From Eremomyces bilateralis CBS 781.70 (Eukaryota > Ascomycota > Dothideomycetes > Eremomycetales > Eremomycetaceae): 64,000 nucleotides of DNA. The position numbers and the translations under genes were made by a program. The DNA lies in NCBI RefSeq assembly GCF_010015585.1, contig NW_022985067.1:1254437-1318436 (forward strand), in the 5' to 3' direction. The notes beneath the pieces are model-generated. The model saw only the letters and a list, made by a program, of their open reading frames with translations, was not told the origin of the DNA and searched no databases. Every line of letters starts with the position of its first letter. The stretch's first letter is position 1. Of this stretch, positions 10,690 through 22,029 are shown one piece after another.

Positions 10690-12001
10690 ATGATCCAAAC
10701 AAGGCCGTTCTTACGGTCAATATGGCAATCCAGCCAACGCCGTACCACCCTCCGTAACCCACGCCTCTACTCCACCGTCACCATCGAAGTCACATCCCCT
10801 TCCCAACCCCCAACCATCACCCTCACCCCCAAATACCCTCCCACCCCTCCCACCGCCTCCGCCTCCAACTCCGAGACCGCCCGCCGCGTCGCCCTCAAAA
10901 AAGGCGGCGCCGCCGCCATCCTCCGCACCTACACACCGCGCACCCCCGGCATCCGCCATCTCCGCCGCCCCGTCAACGACCACCTCTGGAAAGGCCGCCC
11001 CTACTACCCCCTTACCGTCCCGAAGAAGGGCCACGGCAAAGGCGGCCGCAACAACACCGGCCACGTCACCGTGCGCCATCGCGGCGGCGGCCACAAGCGC
11101 CGCATCCGCCTCCTCGACTTCAAGCGCATGGACGCCGGCCCGCGCCTCGTCGAGCGCATCGAGTACGACCCGAACCGTAGTGCGCACATTGCGCTGCTCA
11201 GCCAAGAGGCGGACGAGGGGAAGAAGGCATTCAGCTACGTCATCGCGGCGGAGGGCATGCGCGCCGGCGACGTGGTGGAGAGCTTCCGGGCGGGAATCCC
11301 GCAGCGGCTGATCGACGAAATGGGCGGGGTGGCGGACCCGGGGATGCTGGCGGCGAAGACAGCGATCCGCGGGAACTGCCTGCCGATGCACCTGGTGCCG
11401 GTGGGGACGAAGGTGTACTGCGTAGGGTCGGCGGCAGATCGGGGCGCGGTGTTTTGTAGGAGCGCGGGGACGTATGCGACGGTGATTGCGAAGGGGGAGG
11501 AGGGGACGAAGGAGGAGAGGACGGTGGTGGTGAGGTTGCAGTCGGGAGAGGTGAGGAGGGTGAGTCGGAATGCATGCGCGACCATCGGGGTGTCGAGTAA
11601 TCCGCATTGGCATTTCAGGCAGTTGGGGAAGGCAGGGAGAGCGCGATGGTTGGGAATTCGGCCGACGGTCAGAGGTGTTGCGATGAACGCTGGTATGTCA
11701 TATCGTCTCTTCGTCTCATCAGATCCTTCCGATCACTTTGTCTCGATTGAGGTATACTGATTGTTTACATAGCCGATCATCCTCACGGTGGTGGTCGTGG
11801 CAAGTCGAAGGGTAACAAGATTCCCACGAGTCCATGGGGTCAACAGGTACGTGTCAATCCCGTCTACTTTCCCATCCACATTCTCACCGTCTACAGGCCA
11901 AATCCGGATTCAAGACTCGCAAGAAGCGAAACGTCAACAAGTGGGTCGTCCATGCTCGGCATCGGAACCAAGGCAAGCGACGGGCCAAGTCCGCATCATA
12001 A
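10690..12001 (+). CDS. RML2: mitochondrial large-subunit ribosomal protein uL2m (L2; Rml2 type)
   Basis: Exons 10690-11692, 11773-11846 and 11897-12001 give 393 residues. Phase holds across both introns (80 and 50 bases). uL2 signatures are plain: GRNNTGHVTVRHRGGGHKRR in the RNA-binding fold, IEYDPNRSAHIAL, the GVAMNA / DHPHGGGRGKSKG segment split by intron 1, and the basic tail FKTRKKRN. The His in DHPHGGG, near the peptidyl-transferase centre in bacterial L2, is kept. A basic N terminus with few acids (TRPFLRSIWQSSQRR) looks like a mitochondrial presequence. The protein is a core part of the mitochondrial 54S subunit. The symbol is the yeast name, given by family. Confidence 0.95.
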
Positions 12002-13510
12002 GGATTGGATCTCCGTGCACTTCCTGGTGTTGGCTTTCGTATCATGGGCGTCGAATATCTACCTTGTACTTAGCGACCCTCGCATCTTGTCGAACTAGAA
12101 GCGTGCTGTACAATAGTCAAAGGCATCAAGCCTGCGGTTGAATGCTGCGTGTACATTAGAATGAGGAATTGGCATATCAATCAAACCAGCACAACTTTGG
12201 CATGTAACAAGCATTCAAAGGACCAACGTCATCGCTGCCGCCTCCCTCGGTATACTTATTCACTGATACTGCAATGGCATAACACAAACGTGGCTTCAAC
12301 ATCACGACCCAATCAACCACTCAGCAGAATATAAAACTATGCCGATCGAGCCAATAGGATTTACTAATGGTACTGCCACACCACCCAACATCTGGACTCT
12401 TAAGTCTCTTACAAAGCAGCAATGTGACGACTCCCAGCCCCCTGTGATGGACGCACCTGGACACCGAATACGATGCCATCGCGGCGTGTCGGCGGACGTT
12501 GGATGTCCTGGTCCGGTTGCTCCGCCACAAAGAATGCACTCCAAATGCATGTGCAAACTCAATATGTGCTCCTGCTCGAGTGATAATATTTGGAGTTCGG
12601 AATTCGGAATTCAGATTGAGGACCGACCATGGACACAGTCAGCACCGTTTCAACCCCTTTTCCAACCGGGTAATACAGACACAACTCCGAGCCTCAAATG
12701 CCAGCATGGAGACCATTGGCAGCGCGGAATTCATCGATGCATTTCTCATTATTTGGATTATTAAGATGCGGCCCTTGTCATAATAGCGCTCGGCAACGCC
12801 GGCGATCATCAGCTTGGCTTCAGCCCTGCTATCGGTGGTCCAACCATAACACCGACCTCCTGGCCGTACCGCCTGCGAGGATGCAGGTAGTGAGCCTGTG
12901 TGTCACAGAAGGATGCACAGAGATGTTTTAAGATATTGAGGATCTGAGAGGGGGTCTACTCGATAGGGATGAAAATGCAATCCTAGAAATGGAGGTGAAA
13001 TTGCGCTTGCGTGTGACGTTGCGCGTTCATATCGAATTGCGACCCGTTGACGACGCCTCTTGGTGTTTGCCTGGAGTCCTGGACTTAATCGCTGCGTTGG
13101 GCCGGAGATCTCGTATTCTTCCAGTTCAGTGGTGGAATCTCGCCAATCCTGTCTCTAAGTTTAAAGTTACCCTCCCGTTCTCCCATCGTTCTTCTAACTT
13201 GTTCCGCGGCTTTCTAAGCATTTTGGCCCAACGTCGGTACAGTACTGCAGTTTCATCCACCTTGCGCTCTACGCCCACTTCTGCGTCGTGACGACACGCT
13301 TGATTTTAATATTCTGCCTTTCAACCACTGGGAGTCATTTCATAGTGGTTAAATAATCCAGCGGTGCGAATGTAAATACACGATTCCGTTCATCTCGCAG
13401 GAAAGGGTCCAAATCCCCACATCCTGTCCATTCAGCTGCTTGGGTCCGTATCCCATGGTACACCAGGCACCAACACTCCCCCAGACCCTTTCCACCTCCA
13501 AACCAAGGAC
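12002..13510. other. 1.5-kb intergenic region, no gene seen
   Basis: This holds the 3' end of the uL2m gene and the promoter of the Zn2Cys6 gene. Several open frames of 60-140 codons on both strands have no motif, no splice partners and no coding bias. A small direct repeat of GGAATTC lies near 12596-12612. Confidence 0.45.
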
Positions 13511-16500
13511 ATGCTTCCCGTCCACACCATGCCGCCTATTGCCCCCTCCTCCGACGACTTCTTCAACGACGCCTCGCGCCCCCTCCCCAGCGAGATCCCC
13601 AACGACGTGGACGCGCACCCGGACGCCTCGAATGTCCCAAAGACGAAGCGCATCGCGTGCGTGCTGTGTCGGAAGCGGAAGCTGCGCTGCGATGGGACAA
13701 GGCCGGCGTGCGCGACGTGTACGCGGCTGAACCATGAGTGCACGTATGATGAGGTGCGGAAGAAGAGTGGGCCGAAGAGAGGGTATGTGAAGCATTTGGA
13801 GGCGCGGTTGGCGAGGTTAGGTGAGTGAAGATGTTCTTCTAGTTTGGGTGCCATGGCTATGTATGGTTGTGATACGTTGTGTTGTGGTGCCGTGCCCAGT
13901 GGGTTTGTTGGGGAAGTTGGATGAGGGCCAGGATCGCTGACTTGAGATCGGTGGATAGAACAGGCGGAGAATATCGTCAAGGCGAGAGAAGCTGAGCCAC
14001 CTACGAGGATTGTTCCCGATGCGCGGAATACGAGTTACGGTCTCGGGGCCACCGGCTCGGAGGGACTGAACGTCTCGATGGGAGGGACGGAGTCAATATT
14101 GAACGGCACGAGCGCCATCGCTCCAGATGGCTTCGGTCTCAACCCAACGACACCTAATACTACGAACGACAACGAACCGCTGTCCTGGGAGATGATCGGC
14201 CTGGGGTTGGAAGAGCCGCTTCCGAGTCAGGAGATCATTAACGAATTGTAGGTTGCTTTCATAACTGAAGGGGCGCTTGGATGACTGACGTCGTCTAGAC
14301 ATCAGATGTACTTCGAGAAAGTCCACCCGTCGATGCCAATGATCCATCGTCCCCGCTACTTCGCCGCCATGAACCTCGCTCCGAATATGCGACCGCCCAT
14401 CGCCCTCCGCTATATGATCTGGTGCTCCGCGGCCACCATCACCGACCGCTTCGAGTCGCTCCACGAGCACTTTTACTTTCGTGCGCGGAAATACTTGCAG
14501 CTGGATGAGATGAAAGGCCACGGGGAGAACATCATCACCGTGGCGCACTGCCAGGCGTGGATCCTGGTGTCAGCGTATGAGTTCCGGCATATGTATTTTC
14601 CGCGCGCCTGGCTGAGCGTGGGACGTGCGACGCGGTTGGCGCAGATGATGGGGCTGCATCGGTTGGATGGACAGGGGCTGGACGTCAAGCAGTGCATTTC
14701 GCCGCCGAAAGATTGGGTGGAGCGGGAGGAGCGGAGACGGACATTCTGGATGGCATATTGTAATGACCGATATGCTAGTATTGGGACCGGGTGGCCGATG
14801 CAGATCGAGGAGGCGGATGTAAGTCGTGCCCAACTGTCCCATTGTGTCTCCGCTAACAGATGGTAGATCATGAGCAATCTTCCCGGGGCGGACGAGGCGT
14901 ATCACTGCAGTAAACCTGGACTAACCTGCTCACTCGAAGAAGTCTTCGAACCCGGCGGTGCATCCAACCTCTCCTCGTTCGGCGGCATCGTCGTGATGGC
15001 CTGCCTCCTCGGCCGCAATCTCACCCACCTCCACCGCCCTAGCCCCGCCGACGCCGCCGATGACCTCAACGGCGAGTTCTGGACCCGCCATCGCAAGATG
15101 GAATCCCTCCTCTCCACCACCGCCCTCAACCTCCCCGACCACCTCCGCCTGCCTGCCGGCCTCGGCGAACCGAATGTCATCTTCCTGAACATGAACATCC
15201 ACACCAGCGTCATCTGCCTGCACCAGGCCGCCATCTTCAAGGCGGACAAGCACCGCCTATCCTCTAACATCAGCTCCGAGAGCCGCGTGCGCTGCGTCAC
15301 CGCCGCCGCGGAGATCGCCCGCATCATGCGCATGCTGACCCATCTTGATCTTTCTACTGTAAGACCTGAAAATGGTGTGCGGTCCGTTCGACCAAGTTCG
15401 CTGGAACTGACACTCAACAAGACGAACCCGTTCAGCTCCTTCAGCATCTACGTCGCGAGCCGTGTGTTCGTGCAGTATTTGAAGTTCCGCCCCAAGGACC
15501 AGCCCATGGTGGCGAATCTGCAGTTCTTGCTCGAGGCGATGCACGCGCTGAAGAAGCGGAATCCGCTCACCGAGTCGTTCTTGGTCCAGTTGAACGTGGA
15601 TCTCGAGGGCGCGAATATCCCGATCCAGCGACCGACTGTCAATCGCAATGGGTCCAACCCAGTCGTACGTCTCATTTGTTCATATCTGTATTCCAAACTA
15701 ACCCACTCCTCCAGCCCGGCGAAATCCCTACCAACACCGACGCCCTAAAATGCAGCCCGATCTTCGAACTCCGCGAATCCCAATCCGATTCCGCCCCCAT
15801 CAACACCTTCACCCGCCCCACTCCCCTCCCCTCCACCTCCCNNNNNNNNNNNNNNNNNNNNNNNNNNNNNNNNNNNNNNNNNNNNNNNNNNNNNNNNNNN
15901 NNNNNNNCCGCTCCCGCCCCTCCCCCCGCGCCCAACCCGGCCTCCCCCCGGGCACCTTCTCCATCGGCCGCACCCCCTCCATGGGCCACGTCTCCTCCCT
16001 CTCCCCCCCCTCCGACCTCGACATGGGCGTCGGCGCTTCCCCCACCTCCGCCACCGCCGACCCCACTCCCGACGCTGATCGCCCCACCCCGGATTCCACC
16101 GGCCGCGGCAGCGTCTCCGGTGGCTCGGGCGCCGCGCTCACCGGGTCGTCCCACCGCGGCAGCTCGAGCAACACGAGCTTCAGCCCGGGGGACAACACGT
16201 CGGGCGCGTCTTCGAGCAGGACGGGCCCGCTAGGCCTGCATGGGGATTTCGGGTTCGCGGGGTGGAATCTAGGGAACGGCGCCGCGATGGCGCCGGGGGG
16301 CGGGGCAACGATGGGGGTGGGGGCGATGGGGGCGATGGGGGGGCCGGCGACGACGGCGGGGCAGGGCGGGATGGATGCGAGTGCGGGGTATGCGGATTTC
16401 GGGGACTGGAGTATGGGGGGGATGGGGATGGGGATGGGAGCGGGGACGGGGATGACGCCGGGGCCGACGGGGATGACACCGGCGAATGGGGAGTGGGCGA

Positions 16501-16535
16501 TGATGGACGATTTGCATTGGCCGGCGAATGGGTGA
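13511..16535 (+). CDS. Zn2Cys6 transcription factor with fungal middle-homology domain (contains an N gap)
   Basis: Likely exons: 13511-13820, 13959-14247, 14299-14818, 14867-15358, 15422-15664 and 15715 to the stop at 16535. The binuclear cluster is complete: C50, C53, C60, C67, C70, C77, followed by the linker KKSGPKRGYVKHLEARLARLGE. The fungal-specific regulatory domain spans about residues 195-480 (HPSMPMIHRPRYF, RRTFWMAYCNDRYAS, NPFSSFSIYVASRVFVQYLKF). The tail is Gly/Met/Ser-rich, low complexity and acidic at the end (MMDDLHWPANG), a plausible activation region. Bases 15842-15907 are N and the frame differs on the two sides, so the gap length is nominal or an intron or missing bases lie in it; residue numbers after it are uncertain. 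The start could be M7. Target pathway unknown. Confidence 0.85.
15842..15907. other. assembly gap (66 N) inside the first Zn2Cys6 gene
   Basis: A run of 66 N in a C-rich coding stretch. The open frame before it (codon starts at positions equal to 1 modulo 3) and the frame after it (0 modulo 3) do not match, so the number of N cannot be taken as the true length of uninterrupted coding sequence. Confidence 0.95.
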
Positions 16536-17078
16536 GAAGACGGGCGGAGGTCGAGCTGGATGGCTGGAACTGGGATGGGATAGGGTTCTTGGGACGAATG
16601 GACGGGCGTTGGGATGCGATCTAGCAAAAATCTTGATGGCAGTACGCTCCTTCACTCTACTGGGAGGGCTTAATGATCTGAATGGAACTGTATAGTACAC
16701 ATCTGAGATAGGAGTTGGACTCTCCCCTTTTTGTCACGACGTGATGATTGACCTATGGGAACAATAGCACGGCTCTTAGGTAGTCAATTGAATATCATAG
16801 TATTACGGCTGAAAATACGTACATCTTACTATAGAATTCCTTGTATGTACCCCTTATGCTGTGTCCTGTCAGGAGTAAGGGGGTCTCACGGCGATCGATG
16901 ATTGGCCACCCGCGGTTGATGTCATTCGCACTGCCGAGGATCCCTGAATCGGATCACGAAGCTCATGATACTTGCAGACCACTTTCTCAGGGCATTATTA
17001 TAATCCAAACATAACTTCTTGTAATCAATCTTAAGCTGGTGTACCTCAATTAACGATTCTCCTCCCTCGCCATCCACA
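16536..17078. other. intergenic region, no gene seen
   Basis: The 3' region of the Zn2Cys6 gene and the promoter of the HIT gene; AT-richer than the flanks, with a pyrimidine-rich leader just before 17079. Nothing else is evident. Confidence 0.45.
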
Positions 17079-17935
17079 ATGTCCTACCCCGACCCTCCCT
17101 GCCCCTTCTGCACCATCGCCTCCACCTTCCCTGGCCCCTCCTCCCACACCACCTCCTCCCCCAATCCCCCCAAATCATCCCCCCCCATCGCTCCCCTCCT
17201 TGCTGCCGTTCCCACGAACCCCGACCCCTACCAACTGTCCCCGTCCTGCTTCCTCGTGCTCGCCGCGGACGACACGCTGGCGTTCCTGGACATCATGCCG
17301 ATGACGCGCGGGCACCTGCTAGTGACGACGAGGCGGCATGTGGAGAAGATGGGGGGCGCGGAGGGGGAGGAGATGGGGCGATTGGGTGAGTGAGATTTGA
17401 TTTTGTTAGCGACGGCATAGCATTTGGTGGTTTCGGCGGGTTGGACGGGGTTCGCGGGCGGTTTGGCGGTGGCACGGTTCCTATGGTTCCTCGGATCGCT
17501 GGAGTCCGCGGAGTGGGATATCCCAGCTGCACCACCTTCCACTCACCCCAACCACCTCAATCCTCGACATATCCCCCTTACCCCACCATCCCCTTCCTTA
17601 CACGACCAAAGCTAACCCCCCTAGGCTTCTGGCTCCCCCTCCTCTCCCGCGCCGTCGCCCGCGTCACCGGCTGCACCGACTACAACCTCGTCCAAAACAA
17701 CGGCATCTCTGCCGCCCAAGTGGTCCCACACATCCACTTCCACATCATCCCGCGCGGCCCACTGAACGCCCCCTCCTCACATGGCGCGACATGGCGCAGT
17801 TGGACCATGTTCGGGAAGGGCGCGCGCGAGGATCTAGATGAGGAGGAGGCGGAGGCGTTAGCGGGGGAGTTGAGGGGGGCGTTGAGGGAGGAGATTGAGG
17901 GGTTGGGGGTGGGTGGGGGGAAGGGGAGGTTGTAG
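17079..17935 (+). CDS. HIT-family (histidine triad) nucleotide hydrolase/transferase
   Basis: Exons 17079-17385 and 17625-17935 give 205 residues. The 239-base intron has a GTGAGT donor and a GCTAACCCCCCTAG acceptor region, and splicing restores the frame (G|GC). The N terminus has CPFC, often a zinc-binding pair in HINT-type proteins. [16 protein letters not shown] is the conserved strand-turn of the fold, and the histidine triad is HIHFHIIP in exon 2. The middle His of the triad is the usual nucleophile. Residues 18-52 are a Ser/Pro-rich insert compared with the roughly 115-150 residue core family. The substrate (adenosine phosphoramidates or dinucleoside polyphosphates) cannot be read from sequence. 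Confidence 0.9.
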
Positions 17936-18906
17936 ATGGGTGGAGGAGGAAGGAGGTTGGATTGGGGTTGGATTAGAGTTGGGTCGGTGATATCCTTCAT
18001 ATATGGATTGTGTGGGAGGGATGATGGGGTGGAAGTGGGACGTCTTCATAGTGTGGAGGAGCGAGATACCCTGGCATGCAGATTCACTAGACACAGAATT
18101 GGCAATGGTGGATCGCGGTGTTTATGGGATTTGTAAAAATTTTCAGCTTCATTTTGCTCCGAATGAGAGGCTAGCTAGATGGTGTCATCCGGAAAGCCGT
18201 GTCGATGCTCTCCTGATTTTGAATTACGCGCTCGTGCATGGAGAGCGCATGGAACTCCCCAAAGAAAACACGCCAATGGATGTTCTGCGCCTGTTACGTG
18301 GTAACTTCAGCTCCAGCGTGGTCATGATATCGCCGCGCGGTCTTTTTTCCTGCATATGCTCCAATCAAGCTCCTCGACAAGTGCTCGCGGTCCCTCATAT
18401 CTTCCGCTGCTCAGCGCAGCGACTATATCGCAAAATCGATTCTGGGGGTGTGCCCCAGTACTGGCCGTGTCCAGGACTCTGTATTCATGTGTCGCCGATA
18501 TTTGTCGCGGCACTTTTGGTGTGTAAAAAGCTTCCTCATGTAGAAGTCAAATTGGTATCATCAGGCATGAAATGCATGGCATCATCGTCGTGCTCCAACC
18601 ATTCCTAGGTGGTGGTTCATTCCCCGCTCGCTCATGGCCAATGGGCTGGGAACCGTGGGTGAAAAGTCCTGCAAGGGTGCGATGTCAGCGGGATGGTCCC
18701 GATGAGAGGCGCAAGCCAGGTAGGAGATCGTAGAGAGAGAGATAGAGAGAGAGAGATCACATCCTAGACAGGACCAGAGAAATCTGAAAAGAAATAGAAA
18801 GGCTTCCTCAGTATCTATCTGCTCTATCTCAAGCAGACGTAGATGGAAGCAAGAATATCTTCGGCTTCCCGTACCCAGAAAATGTGGCAGAAGAAATGAA
18901 AAAAGA
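17936..18906. other. convergent intergenic region; one unexplained open frame
   Basis: Nearly 1 kb between the HIT gene and the MED19 gene. A 201-codon open frame with an ATG at 18003 (ending 18608, plus strand) is the longest unexplained frame; its product is Cys-rich but shows no motif, so it is not called as a gene. A GA-rich simple repeat lies at about 18731-18757. Confidence 0.4.
18731..18757. repeat. GA-rich simple repeat
   Basis: About 27 bases of GAGA/GATA units (gtagagagagagatagagag). It is an ordinary microsatellite in the convergent spacer. Confidence 0.8.
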
Positions 18907-20130
18907 TTAATTCCTCACCTTTCTCCGCTTCTTTTTCGAATAACCGCGGTCATCGTCCCCGGTCGCCTCCTCCCCAAACCCTTCATATCCAACGAAACTC
19001 TCATCCACATAGCTGCGCTTCTTTCCCGATCGGCTAGGTCTCGACATAGGCGAAGGCGCAGCTGACGGACGTGCAGATGAAGGAGCCGATCGAACACCAC
19101 TGACAGTCCCAGCAGGCTTCTTCATGGCAACGGTTGCAGGTTTGTTGCGTATATCGTCCGAGACCAATGCTCTGTAAGTCTCGCTGACGGAATTGGGCAT
19201 GCGTCCCGGTGCCATGCTGAGAGCTCGTGCCATTCTGGCGTTGTTGCGCGGTCGGTCGATCGCTTTGCTGTGAACGTGCGTCGCATACCAGTCTTCATCC
19301 GGATAGCTCATCATTTGCATGAGTTCCCCAGGCGTGTGAACGGCCCGTGACTTCCCCGCCAGTCCCATCTGCTTCACCTTGCCCTCATACGATTTTCGCA
19401 GCTTGTTGATCTTCTCGCCTGTGGTGGGGTCGAACCGTGCCACGGAGGCCGCTAACGGATCGAGTTTGTACAAGGAGATGAGGTTCTGCGAAGGATGCGG
19501 CCGAGATTTGGCGTGTTCTAGACAGTCAACAACAGTGCCTCAAAGAAAAGCGATGGTGTTTCATAGGGGTCATGTTGTGACAATCAAGGGTATGGCTGAA
19601 CCAATCAGCAGAAAGGGACTGGGAGTCTTACGGGTTCTGCAAAGCTTGTAGAAGACGTCATCCGAATCTGCCTCTTGCCGGTCCTCTGCCGCCTTTTTGG
19701 CATCTGCTCGCGACCCAGGCTCCCCTTGCCTATCATGATCCGACCGTCTGTGATCTTCCGTCTCTGACATGATAACGTCGGTATTGTGGATAATAGTGTG
19801 GTCGGGCGACTTCTTTTCCGAAGCGACGGTCGAGATTCTCGAAGAGTCATCGACCATCATCGCATCCAAGTGATCATTCTGGGTGGGCTGAGATGCTGCG
19901 CTCGGAACGTGGCTAATCGGCGTTGAAGCGGTCGGACCGGACGAATCGGTGGCATGAGACGAAGCGTAGGACTGTGAATTCGAAGACATGTGCGGAGGCG
20001 AGGTGGGTGTGTTGGGTTGAAGGGCGGCGATTTTCGAAGGTGAGGAAGCGTCCGGCTTGGCGTGCTGATAGTACGGCGGCGACGCAGGTGAGAACGATCC
20101 GGAGTGCCTCGCGCGCTTGGGAGCGGACAT
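18907..20130 (-). CDS. ROX3: Mediator complex subunit 19 (Rox3)
   Basis: Exons 19632-20130 and 18907-19517 give 369 residues; the 114-base intron has a GTAAGA donor and a TGTCTAG acceptor. The core begins right after the intron: NLISLYKLDPLAASVARFDP then TGEKINKLRKSYEGKVK and MGLAGKSRAV, the diagnostic block of fungal Med19/Rox3. Next comes a moderately conserved segment (MMSYPDEDWYA). The N-terminal 165 residues are Ser/Pro-rich and disordered; the C terminus is strongly basic (KKKRRKVRN), as expected for a nuclear protein. Med19 is a head/middle-module subunit linking activators and RNA polymerase II. It is divergent from the ERCC1/Rad10 gene across a 660-base promoter. Confidence 0.9.
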
Positions 20131-20790
20131 CAGAGCAGTGCCCTATCGGCGAGAGATGGCGGTCTATCGAAACGAAGGTTGCGCGGGTCGGATGGAGAGA
20201 TGGATCGTGGTGACCGGTGGGTTAGAGTAGTGATGGGGGAACTAGGAGTGGATCGCGGTCGGGCTGACCGGCACAGCCTTTTCCAAGTGAATATCGATCC
20301 GTCAAGCAGCGAAGCGCAGCATGGGTCATATATCGACGGTTCGAGAGTCGAGAGTCGGTGGGATATGTGTGATGGGTATCAAGAATGTGTGTAAGAGAGA
20401 GGAAGGGAGGAGGCGTCGGAGGGAGAAGTGGGTGAAGGTGAAGAGGAACAATGAGGTGAAACAGTGAAACTGATTGTGGTCATGTGATTGGTCATGTGAC
20501 GAGTGACATATCATTACTGTCATGTGATCTATGTATCCTCATCATGTGACCATTATCATGTGACCAGCGCCTCTAACCTCCCCCCAAACATCACTACAGA
20601 CTATCACGTCCTTAATGAGCCGTTGATCCAATCCATACTCCCTACGGCCTATACACCATCCTACACTGCCACTGTGGGAGGAGTTAATGTCTCAACCCTC
20701 AGACCACAATGAACTCTTGCAGCCCAATCTCAAGGCCGCAGGAAGGTGACGAGCTATATCTCCATCAACCTTGAAGCCCTCAACTCCATC
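20131..20790. promoter_or_regulatory. divergent promoter of MED19/Rox3 and ERCC1/Rad10
   Basis: 660 bases between divergent starts. It contains the five-box TCATGTGA array described separately, a run of purine-rich sequence (20390-20465) and AT-rich sequence before the Rad10 start. No gene is seen. Confidence 0.6.
20480..20563. promoter_or_regulatory. array of five TCATGTGA (E-box type) sites
   Basis: CATGTG cores lie at 20481, 20493, 20521, 20543 and 20557, each as TCATGTGA followed by T or C and all in the same orientation, within about 85 bases. CANNTG is the general bHLH site; TCATGTGA is close to the CATGTGAAAT inositol/choline element bound by yeast Ino2-Ino4 and to Cbf1-type TCACGTGA. 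Which factor acts here is unknown. The array sits in the divergent MED19-Rad10 promoter. Confidence 0.6.
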
Positions 20791-21783
20791 ATGGCTTCAT
20801 CAGAATCCAGACCCAAGATCCAACAGCCTACACCGCAGGCCCTCCCCACCCGGCCCGGCCCAACCGCGATCCTCGTCTCCCCCCGTCAAAAAGGTAACCC
20901 CATCCTCAAACACATCACCGCCCTCCCATGGGAATACTCTGACGACATCCCCGCCGACTTCGTCCTCGGGCAGACCACCTGCGCGCTCTTCCTCTCCCTC
21001 AAATACCACCGCCTGCACCCGGAGTACATCTACGGCCGCATCCGTGAGCTTGCGGGGAAATACAACCTGCGCCTCGTGCTCACCATGGTGGACGTCGACA
21101 ACCACGAAGCCGCGCTCAAGGCGCTCTCGAAAACCAGCCTTGTCAACAACGTCACCATCGTTCTGTGCTGGAGTGCCCAGGAGGCCGGCCACTACGTCGA
21201 GCTGTACAAGATGTACGAGCACGCGCAGCCCACGAGCATCAAGGCGCATCAGGCGACCGGGTATTCGGATCGGTTGATCGAGTTCATCACCGTGCCGCGG
21301 AGCGTCAACAAGACGGATGCGGTGGGGTTGATCTCCAATTTCGGGAGTCTGCGGACCGCGGTGAATGCGAGGCCGGAGGAGGTGGCGTTGATTGCTGGGT
21401 GGGGCGAGAAGAAGGTGCAGCGGTGGTGTAATTCCGTGCGGGAGCCGTTTCGGTTGAAGCAGGCGGCCAAGCGAGGGTTGGTCCGGGAAGATGGCGGTGC
21501 GAGCGCGCCGGTAGGACGGCGGACAGGGGGTCCGGGGACGTTTGGGATTGAGGAGACGGAGAACCTGCCGAGCAATGCGATTGATGTAGACACTGTTGGG
21601 CTTGAGTCGGAGGAGGCGGCTTTAAGGGAAGTTGAGGCGCAAAGGAAACGTTTAGAGGCGGAGAGGAATGCCGAGAGCTCTCGCGTTGAGAATGAAAGGG
21701 TAAAGGCGGCAAAGAAACGACCGGCTGAGGAGCAACTGGACGACGGTGTCATGGCTGCATTAGCAAAGCTTCGCAATCAATGA
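20791..21783 (+). CDS. RAD10: ERCC1/Rad10/Swi10 DNA excision repair protein
   Basis: One exon, 330 residues, from ATG 20791 (the open frame extends upstream only through a GTG). The central domain shows ILVSPRQKGNPILKHI, IPADFVLGQTTCALFLSLKYHRLHPEYI and the following strand VDVDNHEAALKALSKT, all typical of ERCC1. The tandem helix-hairpin-helix follows near residues 185-215 (TDAVGLISNFGSL...EVALIAGWGEKKVQR). As in the family, the central fold lacks the XPF-type nuclease triad; the protein works as the obligate partner of XPF/Rad1 for 5' incision in nucleotide excision repair and for flap cleavage in recombination. The C-terminal 90 residues are a charged coiled coil, longer than the human protein's end. 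It shares a promoter with MED19. Confidence 0.95.
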   Translation: MASSESRPKIQQPTPQALPTRPGPTAILVSPRQKGNPILKHITALPWEYSDDIPADFVLGQTTCALFLSLKYHRLHPEYIYGRIRELAGKYNLRLVLTMVDVDNHEAALKALSKTSLVNNVTIVLCWSAQEAGHYVELYKMYEHAQPTSIKAHQATGYSDRLIEFITVPRSVNKTDAVGLISNFGSLRTAVNARPEEVALIAGWGEKKVQRWCNSVREPFRLKQAAKRGLVREDGGASAPVGRRTGGPGTFGIEETENLPSNAIDVDTVGLESEEAALREVEAQRKRLEAERNAESSRVENERVKAAKKRPAEEQLDDGVMAALAKLRNQ

Positions 21784-22029
21784 ATTGCATTTTTACGAGA
21801 AGTGAGTATTCGTGAAACTAGTGTACATGAAAATCATTCGAATCTCAGCTTTTTGTCCATATTCGCAGCACCCTTCATGATCGTCGCAGGAGTATCCCTA
21901 CTCGAGAACTCTCGCGACCCCCTCCGACCCACCTCAGTACTCCAGGGCTGGGTCCGTCAACGTATGCGGATTTCTAGACGACGAGGGGCTGAAGAATAAT
22001 GGGTGAACGGCAGAGCACAGCGCAGCATT

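Noticed and set aside
10717-11613. 298-codon minus-strand frame
   Set aside because: Opposite exon 1 of the uL2m gene; low-complexity Arg/Pro/His/Ala sequence typical of the antisense of GC-rich exons.
13432-13980. 182-codon minus-strand frame over the Zn2Cys6 start
   Set aside because: Overlaps the complete Zn2Cys6 cluster on the other strand and has no motif.
15672-16627. long minus-strand frames spanning the N gap
   Set aside because: They are opposite the Gly/Met-rich tail of the Zn2Cys6 gene and are kept open partly by N bases.
18003-18608. 201-codon plus-strand frame with an ATG
   Set aside because: No motif, no coding bias and no splice context in a convergent spacer; kept only as a note in the spacer entry.
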